The notes under the pieces: model-generated
Told to the model about the DNA's origin: nothing
What the model saw: only the letters and a program-made list of their open reading frames with translations
The model's database searches: none
Made by a program: the position numbers and the translations under genes
Shown: positions 35,302-44,060 of the stretch, one piece after another
Position numbering within the stretch: position 1 is the stretch's first letter
How the letters are laid out: each line of letters begins with the position of its first letter
Assembly (NCBI GenBank): GCA_035476575.1
Contig: DATILL010000156.1
Span: 1 to 64,000, forward strand
Length of the DNA stretch: 64,000 nt
Direction of reading: 5' to 3'
Source of the DNA: DATILL01 sp035476575
GTDB taxonomy: Bacteria; Actinomycetota; Actinomycetes; Mycobacteriales; JACQDL01

Positions 35302-36740
35302 CGGTGCACCGCCCGCGCCGCCGGGGCCGGGCTGACCAGGGCCGGGCTGGCCGGGGCCGGGACATCCAGCCGGAGCAGGTCGTCCACCGTCTCCCGGCGG
35401 ACGACGAGCCGGGCGGTGCCGTCCCGTACCGCGACCACCGGCGGCCGGGGCACATGGTTGTAGTTGCTGGCCATGCTGCGGCAGTACGCCCCGGTGGCGG
35501 CCACCGCGACCAGGTCACCAGGTGCCAGGTCGGCCGGCAGCCAGGCGTCGCGGACCACGATGTCACCGCTCTCGCAGTGCTTGCCGACCACCCGGGCCAG
35601 CATCGGCTCGGCCTGGGACACCCGGGACGCCAGCACGCAGGTGTACTGCGCGTCGTACAGGGCGGTGCGGATGTTGTCGCTCATCCCGCCGTCGACCGAG
35701 ATGTAGCCGCGGATGCCGTCGACGTCCTTGACCGTGCCGACCTCGTAGAGGGTGAGCGTCGGCGGGCCGGCGATGGCCCGGCCCGGCTCGACCGCCAGCC
35801 TCGGCGCGGCCAGGTTAGCCTGCGCGCACTCCTTGCCGACGATCCGGGTCAGCTCGCTGGCCAGGGTGGGCACGTCGATCGGGTCGTCGGTCACCGTGTA
35901 GGCGATGCCGTACCCGCCACCGAGGTCAAGCACCGGAAGCTCGACGCCGAGCTCGTCGCGGATCCGGACCAGCAGGCCGACCATCCGCCGGGCCGACACC
36001 TCGAAGCCGGAGGTGTCGAAGATCTGCGAGCCGATGTGACTATGCAGCCCGGCCAGCTCCAGCGAGGGCAGCGCGAGCACCCGGCGGACCGCCTCGAAGG
36101 CGTCGCCCGAGGCCAGCGAGAAGCCGAACTTCTGGTCCTCGTGCGCGGTGGCGATGAACTCGTGGGTGTGCGCCTCGACGCCGACCGTGGTGCGCACCAG
36201 CACCCGCTGCCGCACCCCGTGCCGCTGCGCCGCCTCGGCCAGCCGGACGATCTCATAGAACGAGTCGAGCACCACCGTGCCGACCCCGGCGGCGACCGCA
36301 CTGTCCAGCTCGGACGGCGACTTGTTGTTGCCGTGTACGGCGATCCGCTCCGGCGGGAAGCCGGCCCGCAGTGCCACCGCCAGCTCCCCGCCGGTGCACA
36401 CGTCCAGGCTGAGCCCCTCCTCGGCGACCCAGCCGACCACCTGCAGCGCACAGAACGCCTTGGCGGCGTAGTGCACCTCGGCTCCGCCGAACGCGGCCAC
36501 GAACTCCCGGCAGCGGGCCCGGAAGTCCGCCTCGTCGGTGAGGTACGCCGGGGTGCCGAACTCCGCCGCCAGGTCTCGGACGTCCATGCCGGACAGCGCC
36601 AGCGCGCCGTCCGGGGTGCGGGCAAGGTTTCGCGGCCAGACCCGGGCGTCCACAGTGGACAGGTCGGCCGGCGGCCGGAGGATGGCGGCGGCCGGCTCGC
36701 TGGCGTCGGCGTGCAGGGCGCCGGCCTCGTGTGTCCTCAC
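35298..36740 (-). CDS. lysA: Diaminopimelate decarboxylase
   Basis: Last step of lysine synthesis. The 480-residue fold-III PLP enzyme has PLP lysine K94 in VHYAAKAF, HSHIGSQIFD, the phosphate-binding DLGGGYGIAY, EPGRAIAG, and CESGD plus ATGAYCRSMASNYN at the active site made by the partner subunit. The GTG start is 4 nt overlapped with argS (GTGA). The C-terminal tail is Pro/Ala-rich. Confidence 0.96.
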   Translation of the reverse strand: MRTHEAGALHADASEPAAAILRPPADLSTVDARVWPRNLARTPDGALALSGMDVRDLAAEFGTPAYLTDEADFRARCREFVAAFGGAEVHYAAKAFCALQVVGWVAEEGLSLDVCTGGELAVALRAGFPPERIAVHGNNKSPSELDSAVAAGVGTVVLDSFYEIVRLAEAAQRHGVRQRVLVRTTVGVEAHTHEFIATAHEDQKFGFSLASGDAFEAVRRVLALPSLELAGLHSHIGSQIFDTSGFEVSARRMVGLLVRIRDELGVELPVLDLGGGYGIAYTVTDDPIDVPTLASELTRIVGKECAQANLAAPRLAVEPGRAIAGPPTLTLYEVGTVKDVDGIRGYISVDGGMSDNIRTALYDAQYTCVLASRVSQAEPMLARVVGKHCESGDIVVRDAWLPADLAPGDLVAVAATGAYCRSMASNYNHVPRPPVVAVRDGTARLVVRRETVDDLLRLDVPAPASPALVSPAPAARAVHR

Positions 36741-38398
36741 ATCCGCTCCGGTGCGCTCACGCCGAGCAGGTCCAGCCCGTTGGCCAGCACCACCCGGGTT
36801 GCCTCGCACAGCCACAGTCGGGCGGCGGTCAGCGGTGTGGCCGGCTCGTCGCCCTGCGGCAGCACCCGGCACACGTCGTAGAACCGGTGGTACCGCCCGG
36901 CCAGCTCCTCCAGGTAGCGGGCGATCCGGTGCGGCGCGCGGAGCTCGGCCGCGGTGGCCACCACCCGGGGGTGCTCGCCCAGCGCGCGCAGCAGGTCGCC
37001 CTCCCGCTCGTGGGCCAGCAGGGCGAAGTCCACCGTGGACGGGTCGCCGAGCGCGAGGCCGAGGTCGGCGGCGTGACGTTGCAGCGAGGCCAGCCGGGCG
37101 TGCGCGTACTGGACGTAGAACACCGGGTTGTCGGCCGTCCGCCTGCTCCACAGGTCGAGGTCCAGGTCGATGGTGGTGTCCACCGAGGAGCGGGCCAGGG
37201 CGTACCGCCCGGCGTCGTTGCCCACCGCCTCGACCAGGTCCTCCAGGGTCACGATGGTGCCGGCCCGCTTGCTCATCTTGACCTGCTGGCCGCCACGCAC
37301 CAGGTTGACGAGCTGCCCGATCAGGATCTCCAGGTTGGTGTCGGGGTCGTCGCCGTAACAGGCCACGATCGCGCGGTACCGCCCGACGTAACCGTGGTGG
37401 TCGGCGCCGAGCATGATCACCACCCGGTCGAAGCCGCGCTCCCGCTTGTCCAGGTAGTAGGCGGCGTCCGCGCAGAAGTACGTCGGCGTGCCGTTGCTCC
37501 GGACCAGGACGCGGTCCTTGTCGTCACCGAAGTCGGTGGTGCGCAGCCACACGGCGCCGTCGGCGTCGTAGACGTGACCCTGCGCGCGCAGCCGGCGTAC
37601 GGCCAGGTCCAGCTCGCCCCGGGCGTGCAGGTCGCGTTCGCTGAAGTAGACGTCGAAACGGACGCCGAAGTCGGCGAGGGACCGCCTGATCTCGGCGAAC
37701 ATCAGCTCGACACCCTCGCGCCGGAAGATCTCGACCCCCCGCTCCCGCGGCTCGGCCAGCACCTCCGGACGCCGCGCCATCACGGTGGCGGCGATGTCGG
37801 CGATGTACTGGCCGGCGTACCCGTCCTCGGGAACCGGCCCGCCAGCCGCGGCGGCGTACAGCGACTCAGCGAACCGGTCGATCTGGGTGCCGGCGTCGTT
37901 GAAGTAGTACTCGCGGGTGACCTCGGCGCCGGCCGCCTGCAGGATCCGGGCCAGCGCGTCGCCGACGGCGGCCCACCGGGCGCTGCCGATGTGGATCGGG
38001 CCGGTCGGGTTGGACGAGACGAACTCGAGGTTGACCCGCTGGCCGGCCAGGCTCTCCGACCGGCCGTACGCGGCACCGGCGGTGACGATCGTGCGGGCCA
38101 GCTCGCCAAGCGCGCCCTCGGCGAGGGTGATGTTGAGGAAGCCGGGGCCGGCCACCTCGACCTTGGCCACGCCGTCGTGCTCGCGCAGCGTGGCCGCGAC
38201 CAGCTCAGCCACCTCGCGCGGCGGGCGGCTGGCGGGCCTGGCCAGCCGGAGCGCGACGTTCGTGGCGTAGTCGCCGTGGTCGCGGCTTTTCGGCCGCTCG
38301 ACCTGCACCTCGGTGGGGACGGGTACGGTGAGGTCGCCGGCCGCGATGGTATCTCGGACGGCCTCGGTGATCGCGACGGCGAGCTCGGCGGGGGTCAC
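36737..38398 (-). CDS. argS: Arginyl-tRNA synthetase
   Basis: Class I synthetase of 553 residues. An N-terminal Add-1 domain is followed by SSNPTGPIHIGSARWAAVGD (HIGH motif as HIGS), the central DKRERGFDRVVIMLGADHHG, KMSKRAGTIVTLEDL, and a C-terminal anticodon-binding DALR domain. GTG start at 38398. It leads the argS-lysA-hom-thrC-thrB unit, a common actinobacterial arrangement. Confidence 0.96.
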   Translation of the reverse strand: MTPAELAVAITEAVRDTIAAGDLTVPVPTEVQVERPKSRDHGDYATNVALRLARPASRPPREVAELVAATLREHDGVAKVEVAGPGFLNITLAEGALGELARTIVTAGAAYGRSESLAGQRVNLEFVSSNPTGPIHIGSARWAAVGDALARILQAAGAEVTREYYFNDAGTQIDRFAESLYAAAAGGPVPEDGYAGQYIADIAATVMARRPEVLAEPRERGVEIFRREGVELMFAEIRRSLADFGVRFDVYFSERDLHARGELDLAVRRLRAQGHVYDADGAVWLRTTDFGDDKDRVLVRSNGTPTYFCADAAYYLDKRERGFDRVVIMLGADHHGYVGRYRAIVACYGDDPDTNLEILIGQLVNLVRGGQQVKMSKRAGTIVTLEDLVEAVGNDAGRYALARSSVDTTIDLDLDLWSRRTADNPVFYVQYAHARLASLQRHAADLGLALGDPSTVDFALLAHEREGDLLRALGEHPRVVATAAELRAPHRIARYLEELAGRYHRFYDVCRVLPQGDEPATPLTAARLWLCEATRVVLANGLDLLGVSAPERM

Positions 38399-38566
38399 CT
38401 ACATCATGCTAGAGGGGTGGGCCGACTCAGTTCGGCGCCGGTCCCGTCCGGTGCTGGACCCGTCCGGCCGGGCATGCCCGGCTCTGCCCGGGCTCGTCAG
38501 ACACTCCCCGTAGACTGCACGCCGTTCACCCCACCCGGACGGACCGGACACGAAGGCATAGAGGAC

Positions 38567-39358
38567 ATGGCAAAGGGCAAGAGTTCCAACGTCAAGAGCC
38601 GCGGCAAGACGCCCCAGGTCGCGGTCGCCACGCCGCGCCCGTGGGGGCTGATCGCGGCCACGATGGCGGTGGTGGTCTTCGCCGCGGTGGTGATCGGGTA
38701 CGCCGTGGTCAAGATCCGGGAGAACAGCCCGGTCGACCCGACCAAGGGTCTGGCCGACGTGCAGAAGATCGCGCTGTGCACGAGCACCAACAACGCCGCT
38801 CCGTGCCTCAACGTCGAGACCTTCCAGAGCCAGCAGCACGCCGAGTCCGGCAAGCCGGTCGTGTACAAGCAGAGCCCGCCGTTCGGCGGGAAGCACGACC
38901 CGACCTGGGCGGACTGCACCGGCACCGTCTACGCCCAGCCGATCCGCAACGAGAACGCCGTGCACACGCTGGAGCACGGCGCCGTCTGGGTCACCTACCA
39001 GCCGAGCCTGCCGGCCGGCGACGTAGCCAAGCTGAAGGGCGTGGTGGACGGCAAGCCGTACACGCTGATGAGCCCGTACCCGAACCTGAGGACGCCGGTG
39101 TCGCTACAGGCGTGGGGTTATCAGCTCTTCCTGGACCGGCTCGACATGGGGCTGGTGAAGCGGTTCATCAGGGACCTGCGGTCCAACCCCAAGAACGCGC
39201 CGGAGCCCGGCGGCTCCTGCCTGAACGCCGACTTCAAGGCCGCGCCGGAGCCACCCGGCCCCTCGGTGACCCCGACGCCGAGCGGTAAGGCGCCGAGCGG
39301 CTCGCCCCGGCCAAGCGGCTCGGCGACCGTCCCGACCCGCTCCCCGACCACGCCGTGA
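38567..39358 (+). CDS. DUF3105 membrane-anchored protein
   Basis: The 263-residue protein has a basic N-terminus, one membrane segment (about 26-48) and an extracytoplasmic DUF3105 domain with the hallmark PPFGGKHDPTWADCTGTVY and VHTLEHGAVWVTYQP. Several His residues could bind a metal. The Pro/Ser/Thr-rich C-terminus looks like a wall-spanning linker. It is divergent from argS and 6 nt ahead of the DUF305 gene, a pairing seen in other actinobacteria. The function is not established. Confidence 0.85.
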   Translation: MAKGKSSNVKSRGKTPQVAVATPRPWGLIAATMAVVVFAAVVIGYAVVKIRENSPVDPTKGLADVQKIALCTSTNNAAPCLNVETFQSQQHAESGKPVVYKQSPPFGGKHDPTWADCTGTVYAQPIRNENAVHTLEHGAVWVTYQPSLPAGDVAKLKGVVDGKPYTLMSPYPNLRTPVSLQAWGYQLFLDRLDMGLVKRFIRDLRSNPKNAPEPGGSCLNADFKAAPEPPGPSVTPTPSGKAPSGSPRPSGSATVPTRSPTTP

Positions 39359-39364
39359 GGTGCC

Positions 39365-40108
39365 ATGACCGAGCACGCTATGCATCAGGTCGATCACCCG
39401 TCCAATCACGCGCCCGGGGCTGAGACCCCGAGTCCGCCAGGGTCCGCCGCACTGGCCGGGCCGACCGCGGGCGGGCCGCGCTGGCTGGTCGGGCTGCTGG
39501 CCGCCGTCTGTGCGGTGGCGCTGTTCGCCGCCGGGGTGGCGGTGGCGGTGCTGGCCGGGATCGGCCGGCCGGGCGTGCCGGCGGAGGACTCGGTGGATGT
39601 CGGCTTCGCGCGGGACATGCAGGTCCACCACGTGCAGGCCACCGCGATGGCCGGCTGGGTGCGCGACCACAGCCGGGATCCGCTGGTCCGCAACCTGGCG
39701 TACGACATCGAGACGCAGCAGTTCGGCGAGATCGGCCGGTTCAACGGCTGGCTCGACTCTTGGGGGTACCTGCCGGGCAGCGACCGGGCGCCGATGGCGT
39801 GGATGGCCGGCTCCGGGAGGCACGCGCACGTGAGTGCGGACGGGCTGATGCCCGGGATGGCGACCTCGGCTGAGCTGGCGACGCTGAAGACACTGTCTGG
39901 TACGGCGCTTGACGTGGACTTCCTCCGGCTGATGATCCGGCATCACCAGGGCGGGCTGGCGATGGCGCAGTACGCCGCCGAGCACGCGGGTGAAGACTAC
40001 GTCCGGACCACCGCGCAGAAGATCGCCACCGCGCAGCAGGGCGAGGTCGTCATCATGGAGCAGGACCTCCGAGAACGCGGCGGTACGCCCCTGCCTCCGC
40101 CGGACTAG
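39365..40108 (+). CDS. DUF305 ferritin-like membrane-anchored protein
   Basis: The 247-residue protein has one membrane segment (about 40-65) and two DUF305 repeats outside. Each carries a His-rich helix: DVGFARDMQVHHVQATAMA and DFLRLMIRHHQGGLAMAQ. A His/Met-rich HAHVSADGLMPGM lies between. DUF305 proteins are often linked to copper or other metal handling; here that is inference. Translated with the DUF3105 gene. Its TAG stop lies in a short tandem duplication (CGGACTAG twice). Confidence 0.85.
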   Translation: MTEHAMHQVDHPSNHAPGAETPSPPGSAALAGPTAGGPRWLVGLLAAVCAVALFAAGVAVAVLAGIGRPGVPAEDSVDVGFARDMQVHHVQATAMAGWVRDHSRDPLVRNLAYDIETQQFGEIGRFNGWLDSWGYLPGSDRAPMAWMAGSGRHAHVSADGLMPGMATSAELATLKTLSGTALDVDFLRLMIRHHQGGLAMAQYAAEHAGEDYVRTTAQKIATAQQGEVVIMEQDLRERGGTPLPPPD

Positions 40109-40128
40109 ATCGGACTAGCCCCCGACTG

Positions 40129-40158
40129 GCTCGGTCAGGGCTCGCTCGGTCAGGGCTC
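40129..40158. repeat. Perfect 15-bp tandem duplication containing a stop codon
   Basis: GCTCGGTCAGGGCTC is present at 40129-40143 and 40144-40158. The response-regulator TGA stop (40150-40152) is in the second copy and an identical TGA context is in the first. Confidence 0.92.
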
Positions 40159-40530
40159 GGCGGCTGGCCGGGCCAGCCGGCGTACCGCCTCAACCACCTC
40201 GTCCGGGTCGAACGGCTTGGTCAGGTAGGCCTCGCCGAGCTGCAGTCCGCGGCTGACGTCGCCGGGCCGGCCGCGGGCCGAGATGAAGACGATCCGGGCG
40301 TCACAGGTGATCGGGTCGGCGCGGAGCTGCTGTGCGGTGTCCCACCCGTCGAGGTTGGGCATCATGACGTCGAGGGTGACGACATGCGGCCGCACCTCGC
40401 GGGCCTTGGCCAGCGCCTCCATCCCGTCCGATGCGGTGTGCACCTCAAAGCCTTCGAGCTCCAAGTTGATCACGATGAGCTGGCGGATTATGGCCTCGTC
40501 GTCCACCACAAGGACCCGGGTCGGGCGCAT
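40150..40530 (-). CDS. Stand-alone response-regulator receiver protein
   Basis: The 126-residue CheY-like protein consists of one receiver domain with the acidic pair in VVDDEAIIRQ, phospho-acceptor Asp in VTLDVMMPNLDGWD (near residue 53), conserved Ser/Thr in VFISARGRP, and Lys in LTKPFDPDE. No output domain is present. No kinase gene is adjacent; the PAS kinase at 14875-15933 is one candidate partner. Confidence 0.88.
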   Translation of the reverse strand: MRPTRVLVVDDEAIIRQLIVINLELEGFEVHTASDGMEALAKAREVRPHVVTLDVMMPNLDGWDTAQQLRADPITCDARIVFISARGRPGDVSRGLQLGEAYLTKPFDPDEVVEAVRRLARPAAEP

Positions 40531-40595
40531 GCACGGACGGTAAACCCTTTGGAGCCAGCGTTGGTGGAATCCTGCTAACCTGTCCCGGTCGCCGA

Positions 40596-40667
40596 GCCCC
40601 CGTAGCTCAGGGGATAGAGCACCGCCCTCCGGAGGCGGGTGCGCAGGTTCGAATCCTGCCGGGGGCA
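40596..40667 (+). tRNA. tRNA-Arg (anticodon CCG)
   Basis: A full cloverleaf is visible: acceptor GCCCCCG (40596-40602) with CGGGGGC (40660-40666), D-arm GCTCAGGGGATAGAGC, anticodon stem CCGCC/GGCGG around the loop CTCCGGA (anticodon CCG), and T-arm CAGGTTCGAATCCTG. Discriminator A; CCA is not encoded. It reads CGG codons. Its 3' end borders the integrase remnant, a classic island attachment site. Confidence 0.97.
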
Positions 40668-41270
40668 CACCCCCTGTGACCAGCGGAAACAGCCCTCGTG
40701 ACCAGCCGAACGGCTGCCACGGAGGCTGTGTCGTTGTCCGGCTGTGTCCGGCTGTCTCGGGGGGTGACCGGCTGGTTGTGCAGAAGTGGTGCAGAAGTTT
40801 CAGGCGTTCGGGTGGCCGAGCGCGGGCCTCCACCCGTCGCCGGATCGAAGCGTCTCCCGTCCAGGCACTTGGCGTAGGTCGTGAGCAGCACCTCGACGGA
40901 GTGGCCACCCCCACCCGGCGACGGTGGTTGCTGGGACTCCTCCGTTGAGCCAGGTGGAGACCGCGGCGTGCCGCAGGTCGTACGGGGACCTGGCCAGCAG
41001 CGTTGCGGCCACCTCCTCGGTGAACACGTCTGTTCGGGCGCGTTGCCATGCGCGGACGATGGTGAGCTTGGGCAGCTCGCCGGTGTTGCGCTCGCCGACG
41101 AACAAGCGCCCGTCTGGTCCTGTCCCGAAGCCGGACAGGTGCGTGTTGAGCAGTGCGGTCAGCTCCGGTGGGCACGGCACGGTTCGCATCTCTCCGCGTG
41201 CCCGTTGCTTCAGGTGCCGCCGGTCGCGGCTGGCGCCGCTGTCGGTCCAGTCCTTGCCCGCGTAAGGCTC
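40668..41270 (-). pseudogene. Tyrosine-recombinase integrase, C-terminal remnant with frameshift
   Basis: The catalytic half of a phage/ICE-type integrase is recognisable: KQRARGEMRTVPCPPELTAL, a beta-strand region LFVGERNTGELPKL, and the SPYDLRHAAVSTWLNGG box with Arg and His. The expected GHSVEVLLTTYAKCLDG segment with the catalytic Tyr is in another frame; the frames switch within the G-run near 40905-40915, so a 1-nt indel has broken it. The N-terminal half is missing: upstream sequence belongs to an XRE regulator. The end runs into the tRNA-Arg gene. Confidence 0.8.
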
Positions 41271-41560
41271 GGCCGTTCCAAGTGCAGCTCGCCCCATCCC
41301 TCGGCCGGACAGGCCAAGTACCCACGCGGAACGCGCAGACCGTCGGCGACGCGGGACAGCACTGTGTAGGCGATGACTCGCCGGCCTTTCAGGACAGCGC
41401 AGATCTCCGGCTGTGACTGACCAGTCAGCGCGGCGATGTGCTGCTGGGTGAACCCCAGCTTGTTGAGCCGCAGGCACACCGTTCGGATGTCATGTCCGGC
41501 CAGCGCCGCCCGCATCGCCGGTTCCTCCCACAGCGCCGTCCGCCCCGTGGTCGGCCGGGA
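41270..41560 (-). pseudogene. XRE-family regulator, N-terminal remnant
   Basis: The minus strand encodes a helix-turn-helix segment: MRAALAGHDIRTVCLRLNKL, GFTQQHIAALTGQSQPEICA, GRRVIAYTVLSRVADGLRVP and RGYLAC. This matches the start of the XRE/TPR-type regulators frequent in Streptomyces-like genomes. After RGYLAC the similarity stops and the frame runs into the integrase remnant, so a deletion has joined two broken genes. Confidence 0.65.
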
Positions 41561-41841
41561 CCGCCTCCACCCTGCCCGGCCGGGCCGGTCGGCGGCTCGA
41601 CCCGGTCGACGGGTCGGCGGGTGCGGAAGGTGTGGTGCTGGCAGGCTGGGGACGCGGCGGCACGGGCTCACTCCATTTCACGACGTCGACCCACAGGGTC
41701 CTGGCCGGGGCGGTGGTGGCGGTCCGGTCCCGGCCCCGGGCGGGACCGGACCGCCGCACCTGGCAGGCAGGGGTGCAGCCCTGGCCTGCCGGGCGCCAGG
41801 ACCGGCACACCAGGTCGGAGAGTTCCGCCACGGAAGAACTG

Positions 41842-41949
41842 ATGTGGGACTACGAGGACGATGACATGGCTATCACACTGACCCGGGACTCCCTCCGCCC
41901 CAACCAGGCCATCACGCTCCGATGGGACGTCAGCAATGAACTTGCGTGA
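41842..41949 (+). CDS. Small ORF (35 residues) overlapping the peptidase gene
   Basis: The peptide starts MWDYEDDDMAITLTRDSLRP and ends RWDVSNELA. Its stop lies 14 nt inside the following peptidase gene, the geometry of translational coupling. The acidic start and the switch to less extreme base composition argue against a random frame. An internal Met gives a 27-residue alternative. I do not recognise it; it could be a leader, a regulator or a substrate peptide of the neighbouring peptidase. Confidence 0.4.
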   Translation: MWDYEDDDMAITLTRDSLRPNQAITLRWDVSNELA

Positions 41950-43129
41950 CCGGGTGGAAGCGGCCCTGTGCGCCTGGGATGGCTATGAGGCAGGCAAAGG
42001 GGCACCGCGAGTCATCGACTATGACTGCCGCCCCACTCGGGACGAAGTGAAGCCCGCAAACAACCGGCTCGCGGTGTACCGCGAACTTCATGCGCTGTAT
42101 CATGAGGCCAACTCTGCCGGGGAGACACGCATTGCTTGTCGTGTCGCGGCTGATCTCGCCTACCTGGGTGCATTACTCGGGGAACGTCCAGACATCGAGA
42201 CATTTATTCGCCTGACTCAAGGCTGCGCGGCACGTGGATGGCCACCTGAGTATGTGACAGCCCGCGGTAAGCTAGCACGAGACACGCTGAAAGCGCTCGG
42301 GGTCACATGGGGCCCGAACACCACTGTCGAGCTCGACAGTTCCGAAGGAGTTGCGGACGCGGGCGAGGCACCCGATGCGATACGGCATGCTGCGGATGAG
42401 CTAGAGCCCCTTGTGCGTCAACTGACGGGGGCCGACCCCCACTATGACCTCACGATTGCCACAGCTCACACGGATCAATATTGGTCATACTGGCTGGACG
42501 GGGCGGGCCAGCAGAGCCGGCTCCGGCTGAACCTACGTCGCGCCAAGTTCACGAACGTCAGAATTCGACAGTTTGCGCTCCATGAAGTTCTGGGCCATGC
42601 CCTACAAAGCGCCAGCCTCGCCGCGCTATGCGCGCGGGTCGACGTCCCCTGGGTTCGTCTCCTGTCAGTTCACGCCCCACATCAGGTCCTGATGGAAGGG
42701 GTCGCGCAAGCCCTTCCACTGTTCGTCACCCCTCACGATAGCGCCTTGATTGCTCGCGTACGGCTTGACCATTACCTTCAGCTCGTGCGGAGTGAGCTTC
42801 ATCTCTTCGTCAACACTGGCATGACCGTCAGCGAATGTGTCCGACACGCCCGCTTCCGGGTGCCATTTTGGCCAGACGAAGAGATCGCAGATGCCCTGAC
42901 CGACCGAAGCACTAACCCGCAGCTCCGCTCCTACCTATGGGCCTACCCAGCCGGTCTAGACTGGTTCGTTGCACTAGCCGACGCCAACGCTGACGCCATA
43001 CCGGAGGTACTTCATGCCGCGTACCGCGGCCCGCTCACACCGGACGAGCTCATGGCACTCTGGCCAGCCGGACCGCCTATCGGCGGCCCCGAAGGCACTG
43101 TTCGCCTACGGAAGCCTTCTCTTTCCTGA
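41936..43129 (+). CDS. Putative HExxH zinc metallopeptidase, unassigned family
   Basis: The 397-residue soluble protein carries HEVLGH at 216-221, an HExxH zinc site in a helix (RQFALHEVLGHALQSASLAA), and 33 residues later Glu254 in HQVLMEGVAQALP, which fits the third ligand of a gluzincin. Upstream YWSYWLDG and RLRLNLR may be the edge strand of the active site. There is no signal peptide or membrane segment, so it acts in the cytoplasm. Codon use is less GC-biased than in core genes, suggesting horizontal transfer. It overlaps the GGCT-like gene by 116 nt and the small ORF by 14 nt. The exact peptidase family is not known to me. Confidence 0.72.
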   Translation: MNLRDRVEAALCAWDGYEAGKGAPRVIDYDCRPTRDEVKPANNRLAVYRELHALYHEANSAGETRIACRVAADLAYLGALLGERPDIETFIRLTQGCAARGWPPEYVTARGKLARDTLKALGVTWGPNTTVELDSSEGVADAGEAPDAIRHAADELEPLVRQLTGADPHYDLTIATAHTDQYWSYWLDGAGQQSRLRLNLRRAKFTNVRIRQFALHEVLGHALQSASLAALCARVDVPWVRLLSVHAPHQVLMEGVAQALPLFVTPHDSALIARVRLDHYLQLVRSELHLFVNTGMTVSECVRHARFRVPFWPDEEIADALTDRSTNPQLRSYLWAYPAGLDWFVALADANADAIPEVLHAAYRGPLTPDELMALWPAGPPIGGPEGTVRLRKPSLS

Positions 43130-43496
43130 CGTGTTGAGCGCGCTTCTCGGCCGCCTACCGGACAGAGCACCCGCAACGGCGGCGGGATGGCGCGTCGCAG
43201 CACTACCAGGACGGTCGTACCCAGGTTTGGTCTCCGGACCGCGTTCCGTCACCGGAACACTCATCACCGGGCTGACCCGCGACGAATGGATCATCGTGGC
43301 CACCTTCGAAGATGACGCCTACGAGCTGCGACAGCTCACCCTCACCGATGGCCACAACGGCTCAGCCTACATCTGGACCAACGCTGACGAGGCCTCACCG
43401 GAAGACTGGGATCCCGCCCGGTTCGAAGCACAGCACCTATCCACATATGTCCAACGCTGCTTGGACTGGCGCCGCCTGTATATGGCCAGGAGGTAA
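43014..43496 (+). CDS. Gamma-glutamylcyclotransferase-like (AIG2/GGCT fold) protein
   Basis: The core starts ALFAYGSLLFPDVLSALLGR, the glycine-loop signature of the GGCT/AIG2 fold, followed by GWRVAALPGRSYPGLVSGPR, SVTGTLITGLTRDEWIIV, a Glu in TFEDDAYELRQL that could be catalytic, and an aromatic C-terminus. At 160 residues, the first 27 codons overlap the peptidase gene and read like out-of-frame sequence; ATG 43014 is the only standard start, a CTG near 43104 is the alternative. Translation from inside the peptidase gene suggests tight coupling of the two products. Confidence 0.75.
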   Translation: MPRTAARSHRTSSWHSGQPDRLSAAPKALFAYGSLLFPDVLSALLGRLPDRAPATAAGWRVAALPGRSYPGLVSGPRSVTGTLITGLTRDEWIIVATFEDDAYELRQLTLTDGHNGSAYIWTNADEASPEDWDPARFEAQHLSTYVQRCLDWRRLYMARR

Positions 43497-43581
43497 CAGC
43501 GTCCCACTCAACTCATGAAGACAGCAGATCAAACTGGGAACCAGCAGGGAAATGATCAGAGCCGCCCAACGCAGCGGATGA

Positions 43582-43815
43582 CTAGGCTTCCACGCCTCCA
43601 AGAAAAATCGCCAGCCTGAGCACTGCAACGGCTAGGTACAATGCGCCTAGTCGGACGGCTAACAAGGAGCCGAAGATCACTGCCATGGAAAATGCGGCCG
43701 ACGCTCCCACTATCAACAGGAGCCCCGTGATCGCGTCCGGGCCCGCTCTCTTCGCCGCCGATCCTGACCACGGCATCCGATCCCGGTCAAGACCGCCGAC
43801 CAGGTCAGTAGTCAC
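43582..43815 (-). CDS. Possible small membrane protein (77 residues)
   Basis: GTG-started frame with two hydrophobic stretches in the C-terminal half (DAITGLLLIVGASAAFSMAV and LLAVRLGALYLAVAVLRLAI). No family recognised. It is the only plausible gene between the GGCT-like gene and the AIM24 gene, on the opposite strand to the former. Confidence 0.4.
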   Translation of the reverse strand: MTTDLVGGLDRDRMPWSGSAAKRAGPDAITGLLLIVGASAAFSMAVIFGSLLAVRLGALYLAVAVLRLAIFLGGVEA

Positions 43816-44060
43816 CTATTACTCAGGCTAGCGGAGCGCAGACAGGGGGACATCGCTGCCGAAGGTGCCGCTCACGGCGAACGAACCGTCGATGACCAGC
43901 CAGCCACCGGGGTGGGCACTGACCGGCCAGGCCACGTTCCCATCTGTTCTGAATCCCACCGGGGGCACCGACCGATACCGGCCGCCTGACCACCGCCGAC
44001 CGCAGCCGCGCCGACATGTTCAGCACGTACCACTCGGAGATGGCCTCTTGACCTGGTGGG

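Noticed and set aside
36731..38566. N-terminal extension of the DUF3105 frame through argS
   Set aside because: The extension is antisense to argS and low in complexity; ATG 38567 begins the real protein with a normal membrane anchor.
40607..40760. Extension of the integrase frame into the tRNA gene as a protein end
   Set aside because: The GRIRTCAPASGG-type sequence arises from reading antisense to tRNA-Arg, a common artefact at integration sites.
41490..41831. 113-residue minus-strand frame overlapping the XRE remnant
   Set aside because: Mostly Pro/Arg/Ala-rich and partly antisense or out of frame to the better-supported XRE fragment; only its first 60 residues look gene-like and I could not assign them.
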